Assembly (NCBI GenBank): GCA_027600665.1
Contig: JADGJL010000652.1
Coordinates: 1 to 11,463, forward strand
DNA length: 11,463 nt
Source: Irineochytrium annulatum
Lineage: Eukaryota > Chytridiomycota > Chytridiomycetes > Chytridiales > Chytridiaceae
Direction: 5' to 3'
In this document: positions 1 to 9,172 of the stretch, piece after piece
How positions within the stretch are numbered: position 1 is the first letter of the stretch
Layout of the letters: each line of letters starts with the position of its first letter
Notes under the pieces: model-generated
Seen by the model: only the letters and a program-made list of their open reading frames with translations
Told to the model about the DNA's origin: nothing
Database searches by the model: none
Program-made: the position numbers and the translations under genes

Positions 1-3000
1 GGCCGATACATTGCGGAGGGCGGCGAGGGAGGCTAGGAGGTCGACGGCCGAGGTCGCGGGCGTACCCGAGGTCCCCGGGAGCGCTCCGTAGAGGTTAGAG
101 GTGGAAGTAAGCTGCGGATTGTACGGCTGGCTCACTGACGGCATGAGGCCGGCTAGCGACGTCGCCGGCATGAGAGACTGCGGGAAAGCCGGCGCGCTCT
201 GTTGGGGCACTAAAGAGATGGAAAGCATCAGCTAACAATGCTGAAGAGCGCAATATCGAGTGGTAACGTACCGTTGCGCCTCCGTGGGTCCTCGGCACGT
301 CTAGCTGGACCCGTAGAACGAGGCCTCGCCTGCACGGACGAGGCCTGCGCCGATGTCGACGCAACAGCAACCGCACGGTTCAAAAAGTTTTTATCAAGAA
401 TGATGACGCCAAACAGCATGTCCCGCTCCCGTTCAGTAACCGGGACAGTGCAGTGCCTAAGAGCAGCTATCATCTCCGGCAGCGGCTCGTGCCTTGGGAC
501 GGGCACGATGTACATATCCTTTACTGCCACGTAGTTCTGCCCAACAACCGCGTACCTCTCCTTTCCATAGAAATAGTTGAACAGCGACGCGTATCCGCCC
601 CGAGCCCCGACCTCGCCCGCCTCGCCGCCTCCTGCGCCATGCTCGTCAAACTCGAACTCGACGACGACTACCTCCTTGCTCCTCGAATCCCTCTGGAGGC
701 CTATGTAGTCCCTCATCCGTTTGCTATCAACCCTTCCTTCGATCATGACCGCCGGCGCGAGTACGTCCTCCCACGCTTTGGCGTTGCCCACGCGGCGGCC
801 GGCCACCTGGCGGCACCGGCCCGCGAACCAGCCCACCTGCTGCATGCGCACGCTCCCAGTCCAAATATATTCGTCGTCCGCGGCGCTGTCGTCCTCGAGG
901 GGTGGAGGGGGCGGCGGCGGCAGCGCGTCATCGGCATCCGGCATATAAGGTGGCGTTGTGGAGCCGCCCGTGAAGTCGAAGTCTGCGTCGCGCGCCATTG
1001 CATCCTCTAAACCACCGCCGAAATCGGCCATGCCGCCGGAGCCCGCGTTGGCCGCGACGTAACCCTGGTCGTAGTCCATCCGGTCGCCGCCGTAACCGCC
1101 GTCGTTCTCAAACCGATTCCTCTTCTTCTCCCTCTGCCCGCGAGACGCAGAATCGCCCGTCGGTGACGCCCGCCTCTTCGTGTTGGCCCCGTCCATCTTT
1201 GCCAAAAGCTCGTCGAGTGCCATAATGGGAGCCGCAGGCTTGGACGGGCTAGCGTCTCTGTTACAGGCGACAGACGACGCAAGCCTTGCATAAGCGCCTC
1301 CCGTCGCGGGGACGCCATAAACCCTGCTCTCCTCGTCTGACACTATCGGCTCCGGAGTCGGCTGGCGGACAGTCGAGTCGACGAGGGCCTCCTCGCCCTT
1401 GTGGGTCTTCTTGTAGATGCTAGCTCCCAGGTCTTTGGGCTTCAAAGCGTTACGAATCGATTCCAGCCGAATCCTCTCTGACTTGGCTTTGATTTCGTCG
1501 TTCGCCAAGTCGCCGGCCTCGAGTTGAACAAGGATTGCTGCCGACATCGCACCCGAGAGGACTTGTGAGCGGAGTGTTCCGTTCATCTTATCTTTAAGAT
1601 TGTATTGTAGTGTGCGGAACTTCGATCTGTACTATAAAAATAAACTTCGCTTTAATACGTGATATAGCGGACTATAAGTGAGATAAGAAAAAGCAACCTT
1701 TTCTCCGCAAGCTCGCTTGAAGCCCTTAGCTCCATCTGAGAAGCGGTCGAACATCTCGTCCTCAACCTCAGCCGCCAACTTCTCGGGTTCCAGCACATAA
1801 CCAGGCACGGCGCCATCTCCATCTGTTGTTAAATCCTTATCCTCCTTGATGGCCTCGAATGTAAGCGCGAACTGCTTCCTCGCGGCCATCCTAGCCCTGT
1901 CGTTCTCCCATGCCTTCGAGTCAGGCCCGACATCGTTCACTTCGGGGATGAAGTTGTCCGTCGGCGTCGATGAGGACCCTAACGACGACACGGACCCGCG
2001 CTTGGACGACCCGGGATGAGCGGAGCGGGCAGTGGCGATCTTTTGGACGACCGGGTTTGAGAACTGGCGACCGTGGGCCCAGAAAGTCGACGGGTTGACA
2101 CCAGGGAAGGCCGAGAAGTTCGGGAAGAAGGCCTGAGGAGCGGAAGGAGCGAAAGGAGCAGGAGGAGCCGTGGTGGCCGGGGAAGCCGTGGCCGAGCTGC
2201 GCCGCGTGTTTGAGCCGTTTGCATTCTGTATGGCGAGCAACGGACAGAGAGGGCGCGACAAAGAAGAGGGATGCGGTCACGGAGCACGTTGTTGCCAATA
2301 GGGATGGAGCGTCACCGGTAGGTTGATGGTGATTACCGCGAATTGCCGAGCGGAAGGTTGAGGGTTGGCACATATTAAGCGGGTGAGGGGGGTTGGATGG
2401 ATGGGGGAAGTAGGTTAGATAACACCAGCTTCATTTTCCGTCTTTTTCAAATATCTGAAACATCCTCGTGAACCATCCAATTGAAGGTTTACGGTAATAT
2501 CTCGCTCCCTCGTGCAAAACGTTGGGAAGGCGGTAACAACCAAGCCGAATTTTTACCCAAGGCAAAGTGAAAAAGCACAAGAAGAGAAAGTCAGCCCAGC
2601 CTACACAAACCTTCTTTTTTGGCCTCCGTTCTTCCTCAGCGGCTTTCTCCGCGGCCTCTTCGGCTTGCAATCTCCGTCCTGTTATTTATAGCGGAGATGG
2701 CGTAGAAGGCAAGTTAGCTCCAGCTCTTGCTCACAAAGGAGTGAAAGTTGTAACAGAGATTCTCAAGATCGTCACATGCTCGAGTGCAGATGAGAAACAT
2801 CGAGCGCATGCCCTTTTTACTACTCGAACTGTCCTCGAACACCAGGTTTTATGGCAACTACTTCATAAGCATCTCATCAAAGCAGCAGCTTCCATGTTTG
2901 TATGTCCATACTTTGTGTGTCCAAACAAGCCTCTTTGGCCGCAAATATCATTCCAGACCAAGATCACAAGACATCCCTGAACAAAAATAGACAGAGAACT

Positions 3001-3805
3001 TACGTTCAATTCGGTCAGCCTCGATCTTTATCCAAAGTTCCTTGCACTCGTCGCACACGTACGACGCCAAAGCTTTTCCCTGCTCTGGCGATACCCCAAT
3101 GCAATCCCCGTGATACCTGGCCATAAAAAGCAAAGACAAAAATTATCGAAAATGCCAACGTAAAAAAAAGGTTTTTAAAGCATACCAATCTTTACACCGG
3201 TAACAATTAATCATGAACGTCCCCGTGTCCGGCTTCCTGCAGATGCAATAAATTCTCTCTCCGTGGACGTTGTACGGCTGCTTTCTCTCCTTCACGGCCG
3301 GAACGGTAGCCTCCTCCTTTCCCGCACCAGACTTCTTCGCTCCGCCGTTGACGTCGGTGCCTCTGCGGCTTGAGCTCCTCGAGCCACGCTTTGAGTCCGC
3401 CCGGGGTTCCCCCTTCACATTCGCGTCCTCGTCATCGTCGTCCTCATCCGCCTTCACCACCGCCATCTCGTCCTCTTGTTCCTCCGCCTCCGGCACAAAC
3501 TCCTCATCGTCGCCGGGCTCGTCGCCGGCTTGTGACTCCTCTTCCGCCTCCTCTTCATCGTCTCCGGACATGTCGACCTCGCCGTCCAGGTTTATCTCCT
3601 CGTCCGCTTCTTCCTTCACCTCGGTGTCCTCATCCGCGGTGCTCTTCTGCACGGCGTCCACGGACGGGGCCCGAGTGCTGAGCAGATTCGCTTTCATCTG
3701 ACTGTCCTCCTTGAGGCTGGCCCAGGTACCGCCAGAGATCAGACCCTTGTCCAAACCACTCGCACCGGGATTCGAGGATGGCGGCATGGACGTTGTTAGC
3801 ATCAT
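1..3805 (-). CDS. BYE1: BYE1-like transcription elongation regulator (PHD finger, TFIIS central domain, SPOC domain); 3' end outside window
   Basis: Six exons on the minus strand: 3805-3186, 3116-3004, 2678-2611, 2225-1698, 1631-272 and 209-1 (continuing off the edge). All junctions are GT-AG and the phases join to 966 open codons. Residues 60-140 are very acidic. A C4HC3 PHD finger follows at about 186-231 (C187, C189, C201, C204, H209, C212, C228, C231), split by an intron inside the KDW-YHGDC motif. A TFIIS central domain lies at about 372-508; its NLKDKMNGTLRSQVL segment appears only after splicing. A proline run (681-687) precedes a SPOC domain at about 698-858. The TFIIS zinc ribbon is absent, as in yeast Bye1 and animal PHF3/DIDO. 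In that family the PHD binds H3K4me3 and the TFIIS-like domain docks on RNA polymerase II, so a nuclear role in transcription is inferred. The last exon in the window is a Ser/Pro/Ala-rich tail. ATG 3805 is the first in-frame ATG; a third Met seven residues in is an alternative start. Confidence 0.9.
2226..2610 (-). other. Long intron 3 of the BYE1-like gene (385 nt)
   Basis: The donor reads AAG|GTTTGT at 2610 and the acceptor CATACAG ends at 2226. It joins the basic end of exon 3 (RRPKK) to the Asn/Ser-rich start of exon 4 in phase 0. It is about six times longer than most other introns here. A skipped small exon or an alternative acceptor cannot be excluded, because the flanking protein is low-complexity and gives no domain check. 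Confidence 0.5.
2679..3003 (-). other. Long intron 2 of the BYE1-like gene (325 nt)
   Basis: The donor is the consensus GTAAGT just after the PHD finger, and the acceptor is AACAG at 2681-2679. Phase 1 joining creates an Arg codon and a continuous basic/acidic helix-like segment (DRIERRRLQAEEAAEKAAEE). The intron is visibly richer in A and T than the exons. I see no second exon inside it that fits in phase. Confidence 0.65.
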
Positions 3806-4104
3806 ATATGCGCCCGGAGCGATCTGTTAGGGTCCCCGAGTGCGATGGGGTCAACTGGGCAAAATAATGCCAGATCGTGAGCGAGTGACCGAAATCTGGT
3901 CGTTGCTGCTACTGTAATCTATCATTTTCTTTTCGATGCTTTATTGATATGATGCATAAGAAACAAAAATAAGCCGTCTTTCGAAGCCTGGAGGAAAAAC
4001 CAAAAAAAAACAAGACAAAACAAAAAATTTGCGTCCTCAGATAATATGCGTCCGACTTACAACAGACTAAACTACATCAGAGACAAGGTAACGGAACAGC
4101 ATCT
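3806..4104 (-). promoter_or_regulatory. Spacer between kinase 3' end and BYE1-like 5' end
   Basis: Both flanking genes run on the minus strand, so this 299-bp spacer must hold the kinase 3' UTR and terminator and the BYE1-like promoter and 5' UTR. The half nearer the kinase (about 3960-4027) is strongly A-rich on the plus strand, hence U-rich in the kinase transcript. No clear TATA box was found for the BYE1-like gene. Confidence 0.5.
3940..3945 (-). terminator. Candidate poly(A) signal AATAAA of the kinase gene
   Basis: The plus strand reads TTTATT, so the kinase mRNA would carry AAUAAA about 160 nt after its stop codon, preceded by a U-rich tract. Spacing and position suit a fungal 3'-end signal, but the hexamer is short and loosely used in fungi. 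Confidence 0.45.
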
Positions 4105-6579
4105 TCAGCCGCTCTTCCCCCTTTTCTTCAAAAGCGAAGCGTCGTTGAGGATCAACTGAAATGGTTTTCCGCTGCACTCGTGCACCACTTCCACCCTCTC
4201 CACAAACTCACGGCAGTCCTTCGTAATCTCCCCCGTCAACCCGCCTCCAGACGACAGGACCTCCTCCACGGTCGACAAGCTCGGAAACCAACCATAGTCC
4301 GCGACCGACTTCTCGAACGCCTCCGTCCCGCTATAAAATAACACCCCCGTCCCGGGGCTCTCCACGGAGCCCTCTGGCTGCAAGAGCGTCGCCGACGACG
4401 TCAACGCGTTCTCTTGCGCGTCCGCAGCCTCGATGGCGCCCTTCGTCGACTCCGCCAATGGGCTCGCGCAGGACTCCACCAGGCCAGAACAAACGCGGGG
4501 AAGCGCAGAATTCTTTCGCGTCCACTCCCGCCTCCCGCCGTGGTCCGTCAACGCGGTCGAATCCATGCTCGAAGATCGCTTCATCGCCGAGAGGTCCATG
4601 AACTCGCCGTCGTGCGTTACCATGCGCTGACGGTTGCTCGTCGCGCCTATCATCGGCCCCCACGCCGAATCTTCGAACTGCAGCGTCAGCGAGCTCCCGC
4701 GTTTGCCAACGTTGCCGCGCGTCAGCGAGCGGCCCCGCGACCGTTGTTCGCCGCGACGGTTTTCTGTTAACGGCATAAACGATGCGAGCGTCATCGGCTT
4801 GGCCCTCCGCGCCATCCAGCTCCGGCTCGTCTCGGACGGCATGCCCGTCACCATGACCCCTCCTTTCTCCTGCACTGAGCTCGCGCTCGCGCCCTCTAAT
4901 AGATCCGCCTCCTCCTCCTTTTCTTCCGGCCTGCCGAACACCTCCGGCTCGTACGCCCACGACTCCGGCGGCGTCGGGGCGTTAGAGAGCGCCGACGCGC
5001 TGAGCGACCGCGGGGATGGTAGGATGTTACGGGATTGACTCCTCCTGGCCCTGGGCGCCAGCATCCTCCACGCAGGGTCGATCGCCGCCAGCCGCGCCGG
5101 GTGCGTGATGTCCGGCCCGGGATCACCCAGGTCCACGTCCTGCACGATGATGCTGCCCTCTTCGTCCGTCGGGTCGTCCAGGAGTGTCTTAGGGATCTCC
5201 CAGCCTGGCGCGGTAGGCTTAGTGCGCGGTGGCCAATCCAGGTCGTCGCTTATAGCCGAAGGCGCACTGCCGGCGGGCGGCACGCAGATGTCGCCGGCAG
5301 ATATTCCCGAAAGAGTATTGCTACTACCCCGGCGGGTTACCACTCTGGTCCCATCACCACCACTGTCGCACTCCGCGTTCATCGCGGATTGTGTACGGCT
5401 TAAGGAGGTAAACCAGGGCATGTTGAGAAAGGTATTGGCGGTACATCGGTGGCGGGGGTCCAGAGTCAGGCAGGTTTCGATCGCTGTCCGTGCATCGCGC
5501 GAGACGGCGAGAGGGAAAGCGGGGAAGTCGACGTGATGCTTCGCACCCGATAGCACCGGCTGGAATCCTTCAAAGTGCTTAACTGCCTTCGAAGGCGCTA
5601 AAACACGAAAGAAAACGGGCCTACGAACCATAGAGAATGGCGAAAACGACGCAGCCGAGCGCCCAGATATCAACAGCAATCGTGTAGTCGTCGCCTCGAC
5701 GTAACGACAAAATCTCGGGAGCAAGGTACCCTTTCGTCCCGCACGGTGTTGAGACCTTTGTCGACCGAATGTGCTTCGAAAGTCCGAAGTCGGCAATCTT
5801 TACCCACCGTATCCGTCGCCGGTTTCCGGACCTTGTTAACGTATCCGAGAGCTCGACGCAAATGTTTTCAAGCTTTACGTCTCTGTGTACCTGAATAACT
5901 TAACAAGAATGAAAAATGCAACGCATCCCTACAATCTCATTCCTGTGCAAGTAATCAATTCCCGTTGCTATTTGAATGATGACGTCCTTCGCCTCGTCTT
6001 CTGGGATCGGACCTTGTAAAATATAATCGAAGAGGTCGCCGTCCGGAATAAATTCGAGGGCGAAGACGTACAACCTGTAAATCGTATAATATTATTCGAA
6101 GGATACATAGTAAAACTCGCAGCAACTAAGATTGCACCTGCCAGTTTCGTAGAAGTCATGCAGACCGACGATGTTAGGATGCGATAGCCTCCGCACCAAA
6201 GCCGCCTCCCGAAGTGCACACGAGGCCTTTTCAGCACTTTCGTCAGTGCCTGCGCGGTTTTAGGCAAAGAGACTAACCTCTCTACCGCTTAGAAGCTTCT
6301 TTAAAAGAACCTTTAATGCAACATCACGAACACAGGATCCGGAGTCGTCGGTCTCAACAGCGTGAAAGACTCGGCTCTTCGCACCCCTGAAATATAATCA
6401 ACGGAAGGTGAATTGCAGATTATCGTGTACCTTCCAACCAATCTCCCTATCCCATATCTCGACTGGAGGGGCACCCGCTTGCTCTCCATCAACGTCGAAC
6501 ACCGCGGCGCGCTGTCGCCGGCGCCGTCGACCGCAACAATCTCTTCGGCTCCAATTGTATCGAGGATTATATCCTCCAT
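4105..6579 (-). CDS. Serine/threonine protein kinase, CAMK group, with long C-terminal tail
   Basis: Six exons: 6579-6431, 6386-6286, 6249-6138, 6074-5933, 5890-5629 and 5597-4105, giving 752 aa. The kinase domain (about 43-318) looks active: glycine loop GRGAKSRV (49-56), VALK lysine K75, helix-C E98, HRD catalytic loop with D172 and N177, DFG at 202-204, a TPCGT activation-loop end, APE at 225-227, and DIWALGC. The CGT-GY-APE pattern points to the CAMK group. An insert of roughly 12 residues between N177 and the DFG (includes RSGNRRRIRW) resembles that of fungal Rck2/Srk1-type stress kinases; this link is inference. The tail (319-752) is Ser/Arg-rich and mostly low-complexity; the last 80 residues look more ordered. 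ATG 6579 is the first in-frame ATG. Two junctions are uncertain: intron 2 could be 36 nt (CAG acceptor, used here) or 51 nt (AAG acceptor), and intron 5 could be 31 nt (used here) or 46 nt, the latter giving 747 aa. Confidence 0.92.
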
Positions 6580-7729
6580 ACGATGCAGGCGCCCTTGCAG
6601 ATATTGGCGCGGGGTGACGTCGCAGGTGGTATTGGTCCTCACCTGTTCCCGCGAGAGACCGTTAAATAGCCCACGAAGAGATCGCGACCCGCTCCCCAAC
6701 AACCCACCATCACGCGTGACGGTATAACCGAGCCGCCGCTATTCGTCAACGCGGTCGCGGGGGGAAAGTCCGATGCCTTTTATCAAATGGGCGATCGGGG
6801 CATTCCGAACCGTGACGAGAGATCCGATTTGCAGACAGCTGGGAGACTATGCAGGCAGATAGTCGGGAGACATCTGCGCTCGGAAGAACTTCCCTGCAGA
6901 ACCAGCATGTGCGAGGCCACGCGATTTGCGACGTGGCGGTGCCGATCAGTGGATCATCGACGGCATGGGGGTCCTGCTGGGCATCAAGGGAGTGGCGCGG
7001 TCAAAATCTCTCCTGCCTTCTACCTGACTTCGTGCAATGCCAGAACCTCCTCAAGCTCCGTCGCCACCGTCGTATCCTCCGCCGTCGCTCTCGGACCTGC
7101 CGTCGGTCCCGCTCCAATTTCAGCATGGCCCGTTTCCGGCCTGAACTATCGCGTGGAGATCCTGGCGGATCAGGACGCGACTGCTTCTTTTTCCGCGGTC
7201 ACCACGTACAAGCTGGGAGTTGAGGGTGGGCAGGCTCCAGTTTGTGCATCAAGACTGCTTTAGTTAAGCCAACTGCGATGTCCAACATCATCTCACCTTT
7301 CCGCGGACCCTTTTGCCCTCTAATTTATCTTTCTCTTTTTTGAACCTGGCCGGTTGTGTTTATTTATCTAAGAAGTCGACGGAACATTCGAATTAATAGC
7401 ACCATAATTTAATCAACATCAGCATAATCCGAAAGGTAATGATCGTAGAAGCCAATCTGGTGAAGAGCCAGACAAGGTCGATGGGGTTACCACAGGGCAT
7501 AGCCCATGAAGTTTATGAGCGCGGACGAAGCGTCCCGCATCAGCAGCCGCCCAGCCACGTACCAGTCTCGCCGAGGGTGGGAGCAGACAAACATGAGCAG
7601 TTGCTCTGTTCGTCACAGCCTTTGACATGGAAGACACAAACTCTCAAGCCACCACGAATGCATAAATAATAATACCCGTCTCTGCCCGCCCGACCGCCGA
7701 CCTCCATCGCTGCGTCAGTCGCGCTCACC
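6580..7729. other. Divergent intergenic region with no confident gene
   Basis: This 1.15-kb stretch separates the kinase (minus) from the protease-like gene (plus), so it should hold both promoters and 5' UTRs. One plus-strand frame stays open from 6670 to the TAG at 7261-7263, with its only useful ATG at 6787 (158 codons). The predicted product is Ala/Ser/Val-rich in its second half and matches no family I recognise. Other frames on both strands are also open over long parts, as often happens in GC-rich DNA. From about 7264 to 7700 the sequence turns AT-richer and looks like ordinary promoter DNA. Confidence 0.5.
7662..7671 (+). promoter_or_regulatory. Candidate TATA element of the pepsin-like gene
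   Basis: The AT-rich element ATAAATAATA lies about 60 bp before ATG 7730 in otherwise GC-richer DNA, in the orientation and range expected for a fungal TATA box with a short leader. Confidence 0.4.
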
Positions 7730-9172
7730 ATGACGCGGAAGACTTGGGATGTTGTCGTCTCTACTAAATCCTCGACCGCCGTGCTCGCGGCAGTCGCGGT
7801 CCTCGGAGTTGGACCTCTGGCGCCAGGTGCTTTGGCCGCCGGGCTTGGGAGGCAGACAGAAGTCAACATGAGCATCAACCTGACCCAGACGGTCGTGAGG
7901 GCGAATACCTTGGTGAACGGGTTTGCTAGGAGGGATGCGGACGATGCGCCGACGAAGAAGGTCGACTCGACATTCTACACCGCCAGCGTCAAGATTGATG
8001 TACGCGTTTTTATTCCGAAATATGAAAACCTCCAGGCGCGAGCGTTGATGGTCTGTTCCTTTATCGCATACAGGAACTCGGCAGGACGTTCAACCCGCAG
8101 TTCTCCACATCGATGGGCGACACTTGGTTCCGCGGTGACAGCTGCACATCCACCCTCGGCCCCTGCTCCACCGCCGGCCCCGTCGTCGACCCCACCAAGC
8201 TCACGGCCATGGACGGCGTCACCTTCACCGACGCGTTCCACAACGTGACCGGCGACCTCTTCTCGGGCCACGTGACGATCAACGCCGCGACCGTCGCGCT
8301 GGATTTCGGCGTGTCGGACACCCAGGGGGATTATTATCTCGATGGCGTTGTTGGATATGGGAGCTCGTCCGGGATCCAGAATGCGACGGCGGGGTTAAAG
8401 GCCAATTTCTTTCAGCAGTTGGGGTTGACGGGGAGCCAAGATGGGTTTGGGCTTTACTTGGCGCCTTCGGGTTGGGGGACGCTAACGCTTGGAGGGTGGG
8501 ACCCGAACATTGTGAAGGGTGAAGTCAGCTGCTGTGAGTATATTTATTTCTCCCTCTTGTGGTTCTGTCCTCCGAGGTGCTAAAACGAATTCTATAGCGC
8601 CTGTCGACCGCTCCGCGGTCGCCGACTGGACCTTCAGGAGCACCGCCACCTTCTCCATCCAGAATACATCCCGCGTCTCCACCTGCAAGTCATTCACCCC
8701 CGATCTCTCTTCAGTCTTTATCTCGATCGACGACGCCGTCGCGTCCACCGTCAACCAACTCATCGGCGCACACTTCGACGTCTCGTATAATCACTACACC
8801 ATCCCCTGCGACGCCAATCAGCACGGCCCAACGGTCTCGATCACCCTCGACACCAACAAGTTCGACATCAACCCGGCCGTTTACGTGATCAAGACGGCCG
8901 ACGACGATGTCTGTCTCAGCGGGTTCCAGGGCGGGATGAATGCAGAGCGTGGAACGCTGGGCCAGCCGTTCCTCAAGTCGTTTTACTCCATCTACGACCG
9001 CGGCGGAGGGCAGACCTGCTTCGGGAGGTACGAGCCCTCCGCACCCGTACCTCCGCCGCCGAAGCTTGATGGGGATCATGACAGGGTGGAAGGAAGGAGG
9101 ACGAGGGTTAAGATGGGAGGGAACAAGGGGAGGGGAAAGAAGGTGGAAGAGAGGAGGAGGTGGGGGTTGTAG
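7730..9172 (+). CDS. Secreted pepsin-family (A1) aspartic-protease homologue with degenerate catalytic motifs
   Basis: Three exons (7730-7999, 8074-8533, 8598-9172), introns of 74 and 64 nt, 434 aa. Residues 1-37 form a signal peptide with a long Ala/Val core. A short pro-like region follows with two N-glycosylation sequons (N46, N50) and an RR pair (67-68), then a two-lobed A1 fold. The N-lobe entry FYTASVKI leads to FNPQFSTSMGDTW (96-108), which aligns without gaps to the pepsin segment around the first DTG, but reads S101-T-S. The flap segment FTDAFHNVTG puts D143 where pepsin has its catalytic-flap Tyr. The C-lobe has the WDP motif, then PDLSSVFISI (D279) at the second DTG position. Asp is kept there but Thr-Gly is lost. 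Cleavage activity is therefore unlikely, and a binding or structural role outside the cell is inferred. Cys pairs (GDSC-TLGPC; C at the IPCD and DDVC sites) and further NxT/S sites fit a secreted protein. The last 40 residues are unusually basic. Confidence 0.9.
9115..9135 (+). other. G-quadruplex-type motif in the 3' end of the pepsin-like gene
   Basis: Four G-runs (9115-9117, 9119-9121, 9127-9130, 9132-9135) are separated by loops of 1, 5 and 1 nt on the coding strand, meeting the common G3+N1-7 rule. It lies inside a purine-rich tract of about 100 nt (9068-9168) just before the stop codon. Confidence 0.6.

Noticed and set aside
228..271. Stop at 228-230 as the end of the BYE1-like protein
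   Set aside because: A GTACGT donor at 271 and a TTTAG acceptor at 210 give a 62-nt intron in phase, followed by an open Ser/Pro/Ala-rich frame to the window edge, so the protein most likely continues.
453..1010. 185-codon plus-strand open frame
   Set aside because: It lies antisense to the SPOC-coding exon of the BYE1-like gene, which has clear domain support; the frame is a shadow in GC-rich DNA.
2567..2980. 137-codon plus-strand open frame across a BYE1-like intron
   Set aside because: No recognisable domain and no promoter. It overlaps a splice-consistent exon on the other strand, so it is not annotated as a gene, only noted with the long introns.
3270..3701. Ser-rich plus-strand frame of 143 codons
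   Set aside because: It is the antisense reading of the acidic Asp/Glu codons of the BYE1-like N-terminus.
4331..4960. 209-codon minus-strand frame
   Set aside because: It overlaps the kinase tail in another frame and has an Arg/Gly-rich composition typical of out-of-frame GC-rich DNA.
5598..5628. Frameshift or pseudogene in the kinase after FAILYG
   Set aside because: The frame change is explained by a short GT-AG intron in phase. All catalytic motifs are intact on both sides, so no break needs to be assumed.
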